A DNA stretch of 64,000 nucleotides from Mycolicibacterium rufum. Its GTDB lineage: Bacteria > Actinomycetota > Actinomycetes > Mycobacteriales > Mycobacteriaceae. Each line of letters begins with the position of its first letter. Positions within the stretch are counted from its first letter, which is position 1. Under the pieces are notes generated by a model. That model was not told the DNA's origin. It saw only the letters and a program-made list of their open reading frames with translations, and did no database searches. Where the stretch lies: positions 4,092,001 to 4,156,000 of the forward strand of contig NZ_CP092427.2 of the NCBI RefSeq assembly GCF_022374875.2, written 5' to 3'. A program made the translations under genes and the position numbers. Below, one piece after another: positions 55,225 through 62,957 of this stretch.

Positions 55225-55368
55225 GTCGTCTCCTCTTCGCCGGATCGCCGGAACGCAGCAGAGCATAGCTCCCTGCGCCGCTTTTGCCGCGGTTTGCCCA
55301 AAAGGTCCCGCGTCGGCGCGACAGGGAGCAGGATCCCCAGTACCGGCGCAAGGGTTGGGGGTCGGGCC

Positions 55369-56766
55369 ATGAACATCGTCGTTCGCTCGCTGTCGGCACT
55401 CGTTCTGGTGGCGGGTGTCGTGGTGCTCACGGTGTCGTCGACGTTGACGACGGCCGCGGTGACGCTGACCGCCACCACGACCGCCCTCGTGATGGGCGGC
55501 ACCTTCCATCCGCTGACCGGACCCCGGGACTCGCCGGCGTTCGTCACGGCCTACCTCGACAATGCGGTCGCGCACCTGAACCCGGCCTTCCCGGCCGGTG
55601 GGGCGGTGACCAACGCGGTCGCCGTGTACGGGCCCGAAGACTTCTTCCCGCTCGGCCGGCTGACGTTCGACAGGTCGGTCGCCGCCGGGCAGGCCAACCT
55701 GCGCCGGTGCATCGCGGCCGCGCCGGACTGCGTGTTCAACCCCGACGTCGGATCGGTAGCCCCACGCGCCGACGATGCGGTCCGGGTGTTCGGCTACTCG
55801 CAGAGCGCCGTGATCGCCTCGCTGGCCAAGCGGGATCTCATCGCGGCGTACCGGCCCGGCGATCCGGCCCTGTCGTTCCTGCTGGTCGCCAACCCGATGC
55901 GACCCAACGGCGGTATCCTGATGCGCTTCGCCGGGTGGCCCACCATCCCAATTCTGGGGGTGTCGTTCGACGGTGCGTCACCGACCGACAGCGCCGACCT
56001 GGGCGACGGCCTCTTCGCGTACCCGACGGTGGACATCGTCCGGCAGTACGACGCCCTGGGCGGCGATTTCCCGGTGCGCCCGCTGAACCTGCTCGCGACG
56101 GTGAACGCGCTGATGGGCTACGGCCTGCAGCACGGTGAGACGGTCGATGTGCCGTTCGGCGAGACGCGGTATCAGGGCCGCGACGGCGACACGACCTACC
56201 GGATCATCACCGCCGACATCGTCCCGCTGCTCGAGCCGCTCGCACCGTTCGTGCCGGCGCCGATCCTGCGCGCCATCGATGCGCCGTTGCGCGTGCTGAT
56301 CGAGAACGCCTACGACCGCGACATCAGCCCGGGCACTCCCACCCGGGCGCGCTGGTGGCCGGTGCACGACGCGGCTCGCCTCGCCCGCGACCTGCTGCGG
56401 TCGATCCCGGTGGCCGTGGACAACCTGGTCGAGGGCTTCGGCGGCCGCCGCATCCTCGGGACCACGGCGCCAGGACCGTTCGGCGTCGGCAAACCCGACC
56501 TGCCGTCCGAAACCGAAGGCACGTCCGAGGCGGACCCCACGGCCGCCGACGCCGGACCGCGGAAACACGTTGTCCCTCAACGACTCACCCGGCACGGTGA
56601 GGCCGATCGGACGCTGCGTCGCGAGGTGTCCGAGGACGAGGAGTCGGCATCGCCGGAACCTGACCCCTATCCCGACCACACCGCGCCCACCGCCGGGCCG
56701 CAGGCGGCGGACGACGTCGACCACAGCGAGCCGGCACCGACGGCGGACACGGCCGACGCCGCGTGA
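55369..56766 (+). CDS. Exported PE-PPE-domain hydrolase with disordered tail
   Basis: A 465-aa protein. The N-terminal helix (about 8-30) may be a signal or anchor. The PE-PPE hydrolase domain follows with the nucleophile elbow FGYSQSAVI near residue 145 and the family blocks LVANPMRPNGGI and YDALGGDFP. The last 100 residues are Pro/Asp/Glu-rich and disordered. The ATG at 55369 was chosen over an upstream frame extension. Likely lipid esterase of the envelope. Confidence 0.85.
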   Translation: MNIVVRSLSALVLVAGVVVLTVSSTLTTAAVTLTATTTALVMGGTFHPLTGPRDSPAFVTAYLDNAVAHLNPAFPAGGAVTNAVAVYGPEDFFPLGRLTFDRSVAAGQANLRRCIAAAPDCVFNPDVGSVAPRADDAVRVFGYSQSAVIASLAKRDLIAAYRPGDPALSFLLVANPMRPNGGILMRFAGWPTIPILGVSFDGASPTDSADLGDGLFAYPTVDIVRQYDALGGDFPVRPLNLLATVNALMGYGLQHGETVDVPFGETRYQGRDGDTTYRIITADIVPLLEPLAPFVPAPILRAIDAPLRVLIENAYDRDISPGTPTRARWWPVHDAARLARDLLRSIPVAVDNLVEGFGGRRILGTTAPGPFGVGKPDLPSETEGTSEADPTAADAGPRKHVVPQRLTRHGEADRTLRREVSEDEESASPEPDPYPDHTAPTAGPQAADDVDHSEPAPTADTADAA

Positions 56767-56811
56767 GTGTCGATCGGTCGGGCCGGCCTTCCACCGTGGT
56801 ATCAACAGCGC

Positions 56812-57462
56812 GTGAGGCTCCTCGTCCTCGGTGTGGCCGCCCTGTGGTGCGCGGCGTGCGGCGCACCGGGACCGCCGCCACCCCCGAGTGCGCCGGCCAC
56901 GCCGACAGCCGCGGTGGTCAATCCCGCCAGGGTCGACCGCAGCCGCTCCGCGCTGCCGGACGGCTACGAGGTGAGCCCCTACACCGGGCTGCCCGCGCCC
57001 GTCGCGCTGTGGGGGCTGCGCCCGCCCGCTGACGTCGACCCACCTCAGTGCGCGGCGCTGGCCTCCCCGGCCGTCGACCTCGCGACCACGAAGGGCTGGT
57101 CGGCGTCGGGGGCCGGCGGAATCGTCTACGCCGTGGTGGCGGCGGCGCCGGGCGGGCCGGGGGTGATCCCCGCGGACTGTGCCCGGTGGACGGTGTCCTC
57201 GGGTCCGACGACCGCCACCGTGCGCGAGGTGCCCGCCCCGTCGGTCGAGGCGGCGCAGACGGTGGGGATGCGCACCGACGCCAACACCGTGGTCGAAGGC
57301 GGAACCGAAACCCGTTCGCACGCCGACACCTTCGTCGCTCATCTCGGCGACTACGTCTGCGTCGTGGCGCTCGTCACCGACCCGGGGTCGCCGCACCCGG
57401 CGCTCGGACCGCAATTCGCGTCGGACCTGCTCACCGAAACGGTGTCCGCGCTGCGCGGGTGA
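56812..57462 (+). CDS. DUF5642-type lipoprotein, copy A
   Basis: A 216-aa predicted lipoprotein: GTG start at 56812, short hydrophobic signal and lipobox CAAC, then a Pro-rich linker and a domain like DUF5642 (DGYEVSPYTGLPAP, PAVDLATTKGWSA, GDYVCVVALVTDPG). Four Cys in the mature part could form disulfides. Function unknown. Followed 21 bases later by a second member of the family. Confidence 0.78.
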   Translation: MRLLVLGVAALWCAACGAPGPPPPPSAPATPTAAVVNPARVDRSRSALPDGYEVSPYTGLPAPVALWGLRPPADVDPPQCAALASPAVDLATTKGWSASGAGGIVYAVVAAAPGGPGVIPADCARWTVSSGPTTATVREVPAPSVEAAQTVGMRTDANTVVEGGTETRSHADTFVAHLGDYVCVVALVTDPGSPHPALGPQFASDLLTETVSALRG

Positions 57463-57483
57463 GCGGCGGGTACATTGGCGGCG

Positions 57484-58146
57484 ATGTCGAACGCGAAGTG
57501 GCCGATGCTGCTGGTCTCCGTGGGGCTGCTGACCTCCTGCAGCAGCCAGGCCTCCGACGACTACTCCCACGCCGACATCACCCGGGTGAAGGAGCTGTCG
57601 TCGGAATTCTCCCCGCCCTACGCGGTGAAGAGCGCGGGTCCGGCCGCCGTCGATCCGCGGCTGCTCGGGCCCCAAAAACTGCCTCCCGGTGTGACTTTCG
57701 ATCCCGCCGAATGTGGTGAGACCGCGCAGCAGCAGAACCTCCCGGCCGGCGTCAAGGGCAACATGGCGGCGTTGACCGCCGAGGGCGACGGGGTGCGTTA
57801 CGTCGCGATCGCGGTCGAGACGTCGGAGCGGGTGCCGGTGCCCACGCCCGGCGAGCAGTGCAAGAAAGTGGCCTTCACCGGGGCAGGGGTCCGCGGACTG
57901 GTCGAGGTCGTGGACGCCCCGCAGATCGAGGGCGTGCACACCGTCGGCACCCACCGGGTCCTGCAGACCGTCACCGCCGAGGGGCCGCGCACCGGCGAGA
58001 TCTACAACTATGTCGCCGACTTCGGGACGTTCATCGTGATCGTCACGGCGAACCCGCTCGTGCGCGCCGACACCCCGGTCGCCCACATCGACACCGGCCG
58101 CGCCCGCGACCTTCTCACCCGCGCCGTGGAGCTCGTCAAGAACTAG
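57484..58146 (+). CDS. DUF5642-type lipoprotein, copy B
   Basis: A 220-aa lipoprotein with signal peptide and lipobox LTSC (Cys near residue 16 from the ATG at 57484). The mature domain shows ELSSEFSPPYAVKSAGPAAV, GVTFDPAECGE, two internal Cys and C-terminal DFGTFIVIVTANP. It is paralogous in layout to copy A but clearly diverged. Its stop overlaps the alkB stop by CTAG. Confidence 0.8.
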   Translation: MSNAKWPMLLVSVGLLTSCSSQASDDYSHADITRVKELSSEFSPPYAVKSAGPAAVDPRLLGPQKLPPGVTFDPAECGETAQQQNLPAGVKGNMAALTAEGDGVRYVAIAVETSERVPVPTPGEQCKKVAFTGAGVRGLVEVVDAPQIEGVHTVGTHRVLQTVTAEGPRTGEIYNYVADFGTFIVIVTANPLVRADTPVAHIDTGRARDLLTRAVELVKN

Positions 58147-58751
58147 CGGACGTCGAAAGGCCGGAACTGGATACTGATGCGCGGTCCGACGGCGCGAGCG
58201 GTCTTGGGGATCGCGTGTTCCCACGTGCGCTGGCACGAACCGCCCATCACCAGCAGGTCGCCGTGGCCGTGCCGCAGCCGCAGCGACGGCCCGCCGCCGC
58301 GCGGCCGCAACGCGAAAACCCTTGTGGCGCCCAGACCGACGATGGCCACCATGGTGTCCTCGGTGCGGCTGCGGCCGACGTTGTCGCCGTGCCAGGCGAC
58401 ACTGTCGGAGCCGTCGCGGTACAGGCACAGACCCGCGGTGACGAACGGCTCACCGAGCTCGCCCGCGTAGGTGTCGTTGAGGCGGCGGCGCAGCTGCTTG
58501 AGTCGCGGGTGCGGGGGCGCCTCGTCGACCAGGTGGTGGAAGCTGACCAGCCGGGGGACGTCGAGCACCCGGTCGTACATCTGCCGGCGCTCGGCCCGCC
58601 ACGGGATGGTGTCGCGCAGTTCGGCGAACAGACCGTCGTCGGCGACGCCGTCCTGCGACAGCCAGCCGGACCGCACTTCCAGCCATGCGCCGCCACCCAG
58701 CTCGCGCCGGTCCGCCTGGTCGAACAGAGAGCTCTGCACCGCCTGCTCCAT
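58143..58751 (-). CDS. alkB: AlkB-like 2-oxoglutarate/Fe(II) DNA repair dioxygenase
   Basis: A 202-aa dioxygenase that removes alkyl damage from DNA bases by oxidation. Iron ligands are in WHGDN (HxD) and WEHAIPK (His), and the 2-oxoglutarate Arg is in RISIQFRPF. An LSLRHGDLLVM-like region (LRLRHGHGDLLVMGG) precedes the last His. The ATG at 58751 lies 12 bases after a LexA-type box with an adjacent -10 (TAGACT), so SOS control is likely. It follows soxR by 33 bases. Confidence 0.9.
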   Translation of the reverse strand: MEQAVQSSLFDQADRRELGGGAWLEVRSGWLSQDGVADDGLFAELRDTIPWRAERRQMYDRVLDVPRLVSFHHLVDEAPPHPRLKQLRRRLNDTYAGELGEPFVTAGLCLYRDGSDSVAWHGDNVGRSRTEDTMVAIVGLGATRVFALRPRGGGPSLRLRHGHGDLLVMGGSCQRTWEHAIPKTARAVGPRISIQFRPFDVR

Positions 58752-58763
58752 GGCGGCAGTCTA

Positions 58764-58779
58764 TCGCACAGACGTTCGA
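58764..58779 (-). promoter_or_regulatory. LexA (SOS) box upstream of alkB
   Basis: Read on the minus strand, TCGAAC-GTCT-GTGCGA matches the mycobacterial SOS box TCGAAC-N4-GTTCGA at 11 of 12 positions. The -10-like TAGACT (58763-58758) directly abuts it, so bound LexA would block RNA polymerase. Confidence 0.75.
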
Positions 58780-58784
58780 TGATG

Positions 58785-59219
58785 TCAGAGGCGGGCGGCC
58801 CCGGGGCCGTGCTCGGCGAGCACGTCGTCGGGATTGGCCAGGGCGCAGGTCTTCAGGCTGAGGCACCCGCAGCCGATGCAGCCGGTCAAGTTGTCGCGTA
58901 GCCGCTCCAGATGCACGATGCGCTCGTCGAGGTCCTCGCGCCATCCCGCCGACAGCCGTGCCCAGTCCTTGCTCGTCGGGACCCGGTCGTCGGGCAGCGT
59001 GGCCAGCGCCTCGCGAATCCGCGACAGCGGGATGCCCAGGCGCTGCGACATCCGGATGAAGGCGACCCGGCGCAGCGTCTCGCGGGCGTAGCGGCGCTGG
59101 TTCCCGCTGGTGCGTCTGCTCGTGATGAGTCCCTCACGCTCGTAGAAGTGCAGCGCCGACACCGCCACGCCGCTGCGCAGCGCCATCTCACCCGGGGTGA
59201 GCTCGTTCACCCTGTCCAT
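58785..59219 (-). CDS. soxR: SoxR redox-sensing MerR-family regulator
   Basis: A 144-aa MerR-type activator. The N-terminal DNA-binding part has [10 protein letters not shown] and [17 protein letters not shown]. The [2Fe-2S] site is [12 protein letters not shown] (C-x2-C-x-C-x5-C) near residue 115. It senses redox-active compounds. The start is ATG at 59219; a SoxR-like box lies two bases upstream between it and arcA. It precedes alkB on the same strand. Confidence 0.93.
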   Translation of the reverse strand: MDRVNELTPGEMALRSGVAVSALHFYEREGLITSRRTSGNQRRYARETLRRVAFIRMSQRLGIPLSRIREALATLPDDRVPTSKDWARLSAGWREDLDERIVHLERLRDNLTGCIGCGCLSLKTCALANPDDVLAEHGPGAARL

Positions 59220-59220
59220 A

Positions 59221-59238
59221 CGTGAACCCTAGTTGAGG
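59221..59238. promoter_or_regulatory. SoxR-like box
   Basis: CGTGAA-6 bases-TTGAGG resembles the SoxR box CCTCAA-N6-TTGAGG, with the right half exact and the left half 4 of 6. It is located between soxR and arcA. Confidence 0.45.
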
Positions 59239-59255
59239 TCGGTGGAGCGGCTACG

Positions 59256-60473
59256 GTGCTAGATGTGACGGATGCGGTGCTGGGGTGCAACTCGGAGGTC
59301 GGCACGTTACGGACGGTGATCCTGCACCGTCCCGGGGCCGAGCTGAAGAGGTTGACGCCACGCAACAACGACACGCTGCTGTTCGACGGACTGCCGTGGG
59401 TGAGCAGGGCGCAGGAGGAACACGACGCGTTCGCCGCGCTGCTGCGGTCCCGTGGTGTCGAGGTGCTGCTGCTCGGTGAGCTGCTGACCGAGGCGCTCGC
59501 CCACAGTGGAGCCGCGCGCATGCACGGGATCTCGGCCGCCGTGGACGCACGCCGGCTCGGTGTGCCGCTGGCGCAGGAACTCTCGACCTATCTGCGCACG
59601 CTCGACGCCGGCGCGCTCGCGCACGTGCTGATGGCCGGGATGACGTTCGACGAGTTGCCGTTCGGCGAGAACGAGCTGTCGCTGGTGCGGCGGATGCACC
59701 ACGGCGGTGACTTCGTCATCGACCCGCTGCCCAACCTGCTGTTCACCCGGGACTCGTCGTTCTGGATCGGGCCGCGGGTGGCCATCACGTCGCTGGCGAT
59801 GCATGCGCGCGTGCGCGAGACGTCGCTGACCGACCTGATCTACGCCCACCACCCGCGCTTCCTCGGCGTGCGGCGCGCCTACGAATCGCGGTCGGCTCCG
59901 GTGGAGGGTGGGGACGTGCTGCTGCTCGCGCCGGGCGTGGTCGCGGTCGGGGTGGGGGAGCGGACGACGCCGGCAGGTGCGGAAGCCCTGGCGCGCAGCC
60001 TGTTCGACGACGGTCTCGCGCACACCGTGCTCGCCGTGCCGATCGCGCAGGAGCGCGCCCAGATGCATCTGGACACCGTGTGCACGATGGTCGACACCGA
60101 CGCGGTGGTGATGTACCCCAACATCGTCGACTCGTTGACCGCGTTCCCGATCCGCCGGTCGGCGGGCGGGGTCCGGATCGACCGGGCCGCCCCGTTCGTC
60201 GACGCCGCGGCCGACGCGATGGGCATCGGCAAGCTGCGGGTCATCGACACCGGCCTCGATCCGGTGACCGCCGAGCGTGAACAGTGGGACGACGGCAACA
60301 ACACGCTGGCCGTCGCTCCGGGGGTGGTGGTCGCCTATGAGCGGAACACCGAAACCAATGCGCGACTCGAGGATTCGGGTATCGAGGTGCTTGCCATCTC
60401 GGCCTCGGAGTTGGGCACCGGCCGCGGCGGCCCACGCTGCATGTCGTGTCCCGCGGCCCGCGACCCGCTGTAG
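59256..60473 (+). CDS. arcA: Arginine deiminase
   Basis: A 405-aa enzyme that hydrolyses arginine to citrulline and ammonia. It shows [33 protein letters not shown], the His-containing [10 protein letters not shown] and the nucleophilic Cys in [10 protein letters not shown] near the C terminus. The GTG at 59256 was used; a second GTG lies 9 bases later. There is no arcB or arcC beside it, so it does not form a full energy-yielding pathway here. Confidence 0.94.
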   Translation: MLDVTDAVLGCNSEVGTLRTVILHRPGAELKRLTPRNNDTLLFDGLPWVSRAQEEHDAFAALLRSRGVEVLLLGELLTEALAHSGAARMHGISAAVDARRLGVPLAQELSTYLRTLDAGALAHVLMAGMTFDELPFGENELSLVRRMHHGGDFVIDPLPNLLFTRDSSFWIGPRVAITSLAMHARVRETSLTDLIYAHHPRFLGVRRAYESRSAPVEGGDVLLLAPGVVAVGVGERTTPAGAEALARSLFDDGLAHTVLAVPIAQERAQMHLDTVCTMVDTDAVVMYPNIVDSLTAFPIRRSAGGVRIDRAAPFVDAAADAMGIGKLRVIDTGLDPVTAEREQWDDGNNTLAVAPGVVVAYERNTETNARLEDSGIEVLAISASELGTGRGGPRCMSCPAARDPL

Positions 60474-60474
60474 T

Positions 60475-60535
60475 CGCGAACGTGCAGTCGGTGTAGCGCA
60501 CGCCCGCTGTGCGCTACCGCCGGTGCACGTTCGCG
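60475..60535. terminator. 61-bp nested palindrome between arcA and pmt
   Basis: Outer stem 60475-60486 with 60524-60535 (12 bp, perfect); inner stem 60493-60501 with 60509-60517 (9 bp, perfect) around a 7-base loop. It sits between convergent genes and can act on both. It contains AACGTGCA/TGCACGTT symmetry and looks like an extragenic palindrome element. Confidence 0.7.
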
Positions 60536-60545
60536 GAGAACGGGG

Positions 60546-62096
60546 CTAGCGCCAGGAGGGCAGCCAGATCTGCATGTTCCACGTGCCCTGCGAGATCGGG
60601 AGCCCCGTCAGGATCGGGTACATCCACGCGAAGTTCGTGATCACCAGCGCCACATAACAGCTCACCACGAGCAGACCGAGCGTTCGGCGTTCGGCGTTCT
60701 GTCTCGGGGCGTGCAGGATGTCGCCGAGGATCATCGCGATGATCATCACCAGGAACGGCGCCATGGTTGCCGCATAGAAGAAGTACATCTGCCGGTCGAT
60801 GTCGGCGAACCACGGCAGGAAGCCGGCGCTGTAGCCGACCAGCAGCACCGCGTAGCGCCAGTCCCGCTTGACGAACGCCTTCCACAGCGCCCAGCCGAGC
60901 ACCGGGACGGCGATGAACCACATCGCCGGGGTGCCGACCAGCATGACCGCCTTGACACAGGACTGGGCGCCGCAGCCGGGCACGTTCTGGTTGTCGATCG
61001 CGTACAGCACCGGCCGCAGCGACATCGGCCACGTCCACGGCTTGGACTCCCACGGGTGGTGGTTGCCGTCGGCGTTGGTCAGCCCGGAGTGGAACCGGTA
61101 GGCGGCGTGGGTGTAGTGCCACAGCGAGCGCAGCGCATCGGGGATCGGCAGCGCGCTGTCGGGGCCGATCGAGCGGCCGACCTCGTAGCGGTTCACCCCG
61201 GTCTCCGACGCGAACCACATCGCATACGAGCCCAGGTACACCCCGAACGGGATCAGCACCATCGCATACAGCGACGGTCCGACGTCGCGACGCAGCGCGC
61301 CCAGCCACGGTCGCGGCACCCGGTACTGCCGACGCGCCGCGATGTCGAACGCGACGCTCATGACGCCGAAGAACACCACGAAGTACAGGCCCGACCACTT
61401 GGTGGCGCAGGCCAGTCCGAGCAGCACCCCGGCCCCGAAGCGCCACCAGCGCACGCCGAGGCGCGGCCCCCAGGGCGTCTCGGCGATCCGGCCGTCGAGC
61501 AGCGCGACGTGCATCCGCTCGCGCACCTGGTCGCGGTCGACGATCAGGCAGCCGAACGCCGAGACCACGAAGAACACCAGGAAGATGTCCAGCAGCGCGG
61601 TGCGCGCGATCACGAAACTGACGCCGTCGGCGATCAGCAGCAGCCCTGCGATGCCGCCGACGATCGTGGACCGGCTGATGCGGCGGGTGATCCGGACGAC
61701 GAGCAGCACCAGGATCACTCCGCACAGCGCGCCGGTGAACCGCCAGCCGACGCCGTCGTAGCCGAACAGAGCCTCGCCCAGGGCGATCATCTGCTTGCCG
61801 ACCGGCGGGTGCACCACCAGGCCGTAACCCGGGTTGTCCTCGACGCCGTGGTTGTGCAGCATCTGCCAGGCCTGCGGGGCGTAGTGCTTCTCGTCGAAGA
61901 TCGGCGTGCCCGCATCGGTGGGCGATCCGAGGTTCAGGAAGCGGGTCACCGCGGCCAGCGCGGTGATGACGGCGGTCATCACCCAGCCGCGCGCCCGGTC
62001 GAGCGGACCGAAGTCGGCGACCGGAACGAGAGGTCCCGGGGAGATGACGGGGACCGCGCGCTGTTCGACGACGAGCTCGTCGGGCGGGGCGGTCAC
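60546..62096 (-). CDS. pmt: Protein O-mannosyltransferase (Rv1002c-like)
   Basis: A 516-aa polytopic GT-C mannosyltransferase that glycosylates secreted proteins using polyprenyl-phosphate mannose. The catalytic acidic pair is in the first external loop, PIFDEKHYAPQAW (about residue 67). Around ten membrane helices follow, with conserved PPVGKQ and CATKWSG and the C terminus NMQIWLPSWR. The GTG at 62096 leaves only 24 bases to divergent rsmI. Substrates are Sec-exported proteins such as lipoproteins, of which several lie nearby. Confidence 0.95.
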   Translation of the reverse strand: MTAPPDELVVEQRAVPVISPGPLVPVADFGPLDRARGWVMTAVITALAAVTRFLNLGSPTDAGTPIFDEKHYAPQAWQMLHNHGVEDNPGYGLVVHPPVGKQMIALGEALFGYDGVGWRFTGALCGVILVLLVVRITRRISRSTIVGGIAGLLLIADGVSFVIARTALLDIFLVFFVVSAFGCLIVDRDQVRERMHVALLDGRIAETPWGPRLGVRWWRFGAGVLLGLACATKWSGLYFVVFFGVMSVAFDIAARRQYRVPRPWLGALRRDVGPSLYAMVLIPFGVYLGSYAMWFASETGVNRYEVGRSIGPDSALPIPDALRSLWHYTHAAYRFHSGLTNADGNHHPWESKPWTWPMSLRPVLYAIDNQNVPGCGAQSCVKAVMLVGTPAMWFIAVPVLGWALWKAFVKRDWRYAVLLVGYSAGFLPWFADIDRQMYFFYAATMAPFLVMIIAMILGDILHAPRQNAERRTLGLLVVSCYVALVITNFAWMYPILTGLPISQGTWNMQIWLPSWR

Positions 62097-62120
62097 GCCT
62101 GCGATCGTAGGCTGTGGGAC

Positions 62121-62957
62121 ATGGCCGCTGGACGACTGCTCATCGGCGCCACGCCGCTCGGCCAGCCGTCGGACGCGTCGACCCGGCTGATCCGGGCGCT
62201 GGCCACCGCCGATGTGATCGCCGCCGAGGACACCCGGCGGGTCCGCACGCTCGCTCACGCGCTCGAGGTGCGCCCGGTCGGCAAGATCGTCAGCCTTTTC
62301 GATCAGAACGAGGCGACGCGGGTGCCTGCGCTGCTCGACGACATCCGTGGCGGTGCGACGGTGCTGCTGGTCAGCGACGCCGGCATGCCGCTGATCAGCG
62401 ACCCCGGCTACCGGATGGTCGCGGCGTGTGTCGAGGCCGGCCTGCCGGTGCAGTGCCTGCCGGGCCCGTCCGCGGTGACGACGGCGCTCGCGGTCGCGGG
62501 CCTGCCGTCGGAGAGGTTCTGCTTCGAGGGCTTCGCGCCGCGCAAGCAGTCGGCGCGCACCACGTGGTTACAGACGCTGGCCCTCGAGCCTCGTACATGT
62601 GTGTTCTTCGAATCGCCGCGCCGGCTGGCCGACTGTCTGCGCGACGCGGTGACGGTGCTGGGCGCCGACCGCCGTGCGGTGGTGTGCCGCGAGCTCACCA
62701 AGACGCACGAGGAGATCGTGCGCGGGACGCTCGGGGAGCTGGCGGAGTGGGCCACCGGCCCGGTGCTGGGGGAGATCACCGTGGTGCTCGCGGGGGCGAC
62801 ACCGAGCGCCGACCCCGACAGCCTGGTCGCCGAGGTGAACCGTCTGGTCGAGGACGGGCTGCGGGTCAAGGACGCGTGCGCGCAGGTGGTCGCCGCGCAT
62901 CCCGGGGCGCCGTCACGCCGGGAGCTCTACGACGCGGTGCTGCGCTCCCGCGGCTGA
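62121..62957 (+). CDS. rsmI: 16S rRNA 2'-O-methyltransferase RsmI
   Basis: A 278-aa tetrapyrrole-methylase-fold enzyme that methylates C1402 of 16S rRNA. It shows LLIGATPLGQPSD, AAEDTRRVRTL, LLVSDAGMPLISDPGYRMV and GLPSERFCFEGFAPRK, with FFESPRRL further on. The ATG at 62121 gives the usual N terminus. Its last 45 bases overlap the end of the convergent pabB gene. Confidence 0.94.
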   Translation: MAAGRLLIGATPLGQPSDASTRLIRALATADVIAAEDTRRVRTLAHALEVRPVGKIVSLFDQNEATRVPALLDDIRGGATVLLVSDAGMPLISDPGYRMVAACVEAGLPVQCLPGPSAVTTALAVAGLPSERFCFEGFAPRKQSARTTWLQTLALEPRTCVFFESPRRLADCLRDAVTVLGADRRAVVCRELTKTHEEIVRGTLGELAEWATGPVLGEITVVLAGATPSADPDSLVAEVNRLVEDGLRVKDACAQVVAAHPGAPSRRELYDAVLRSRG

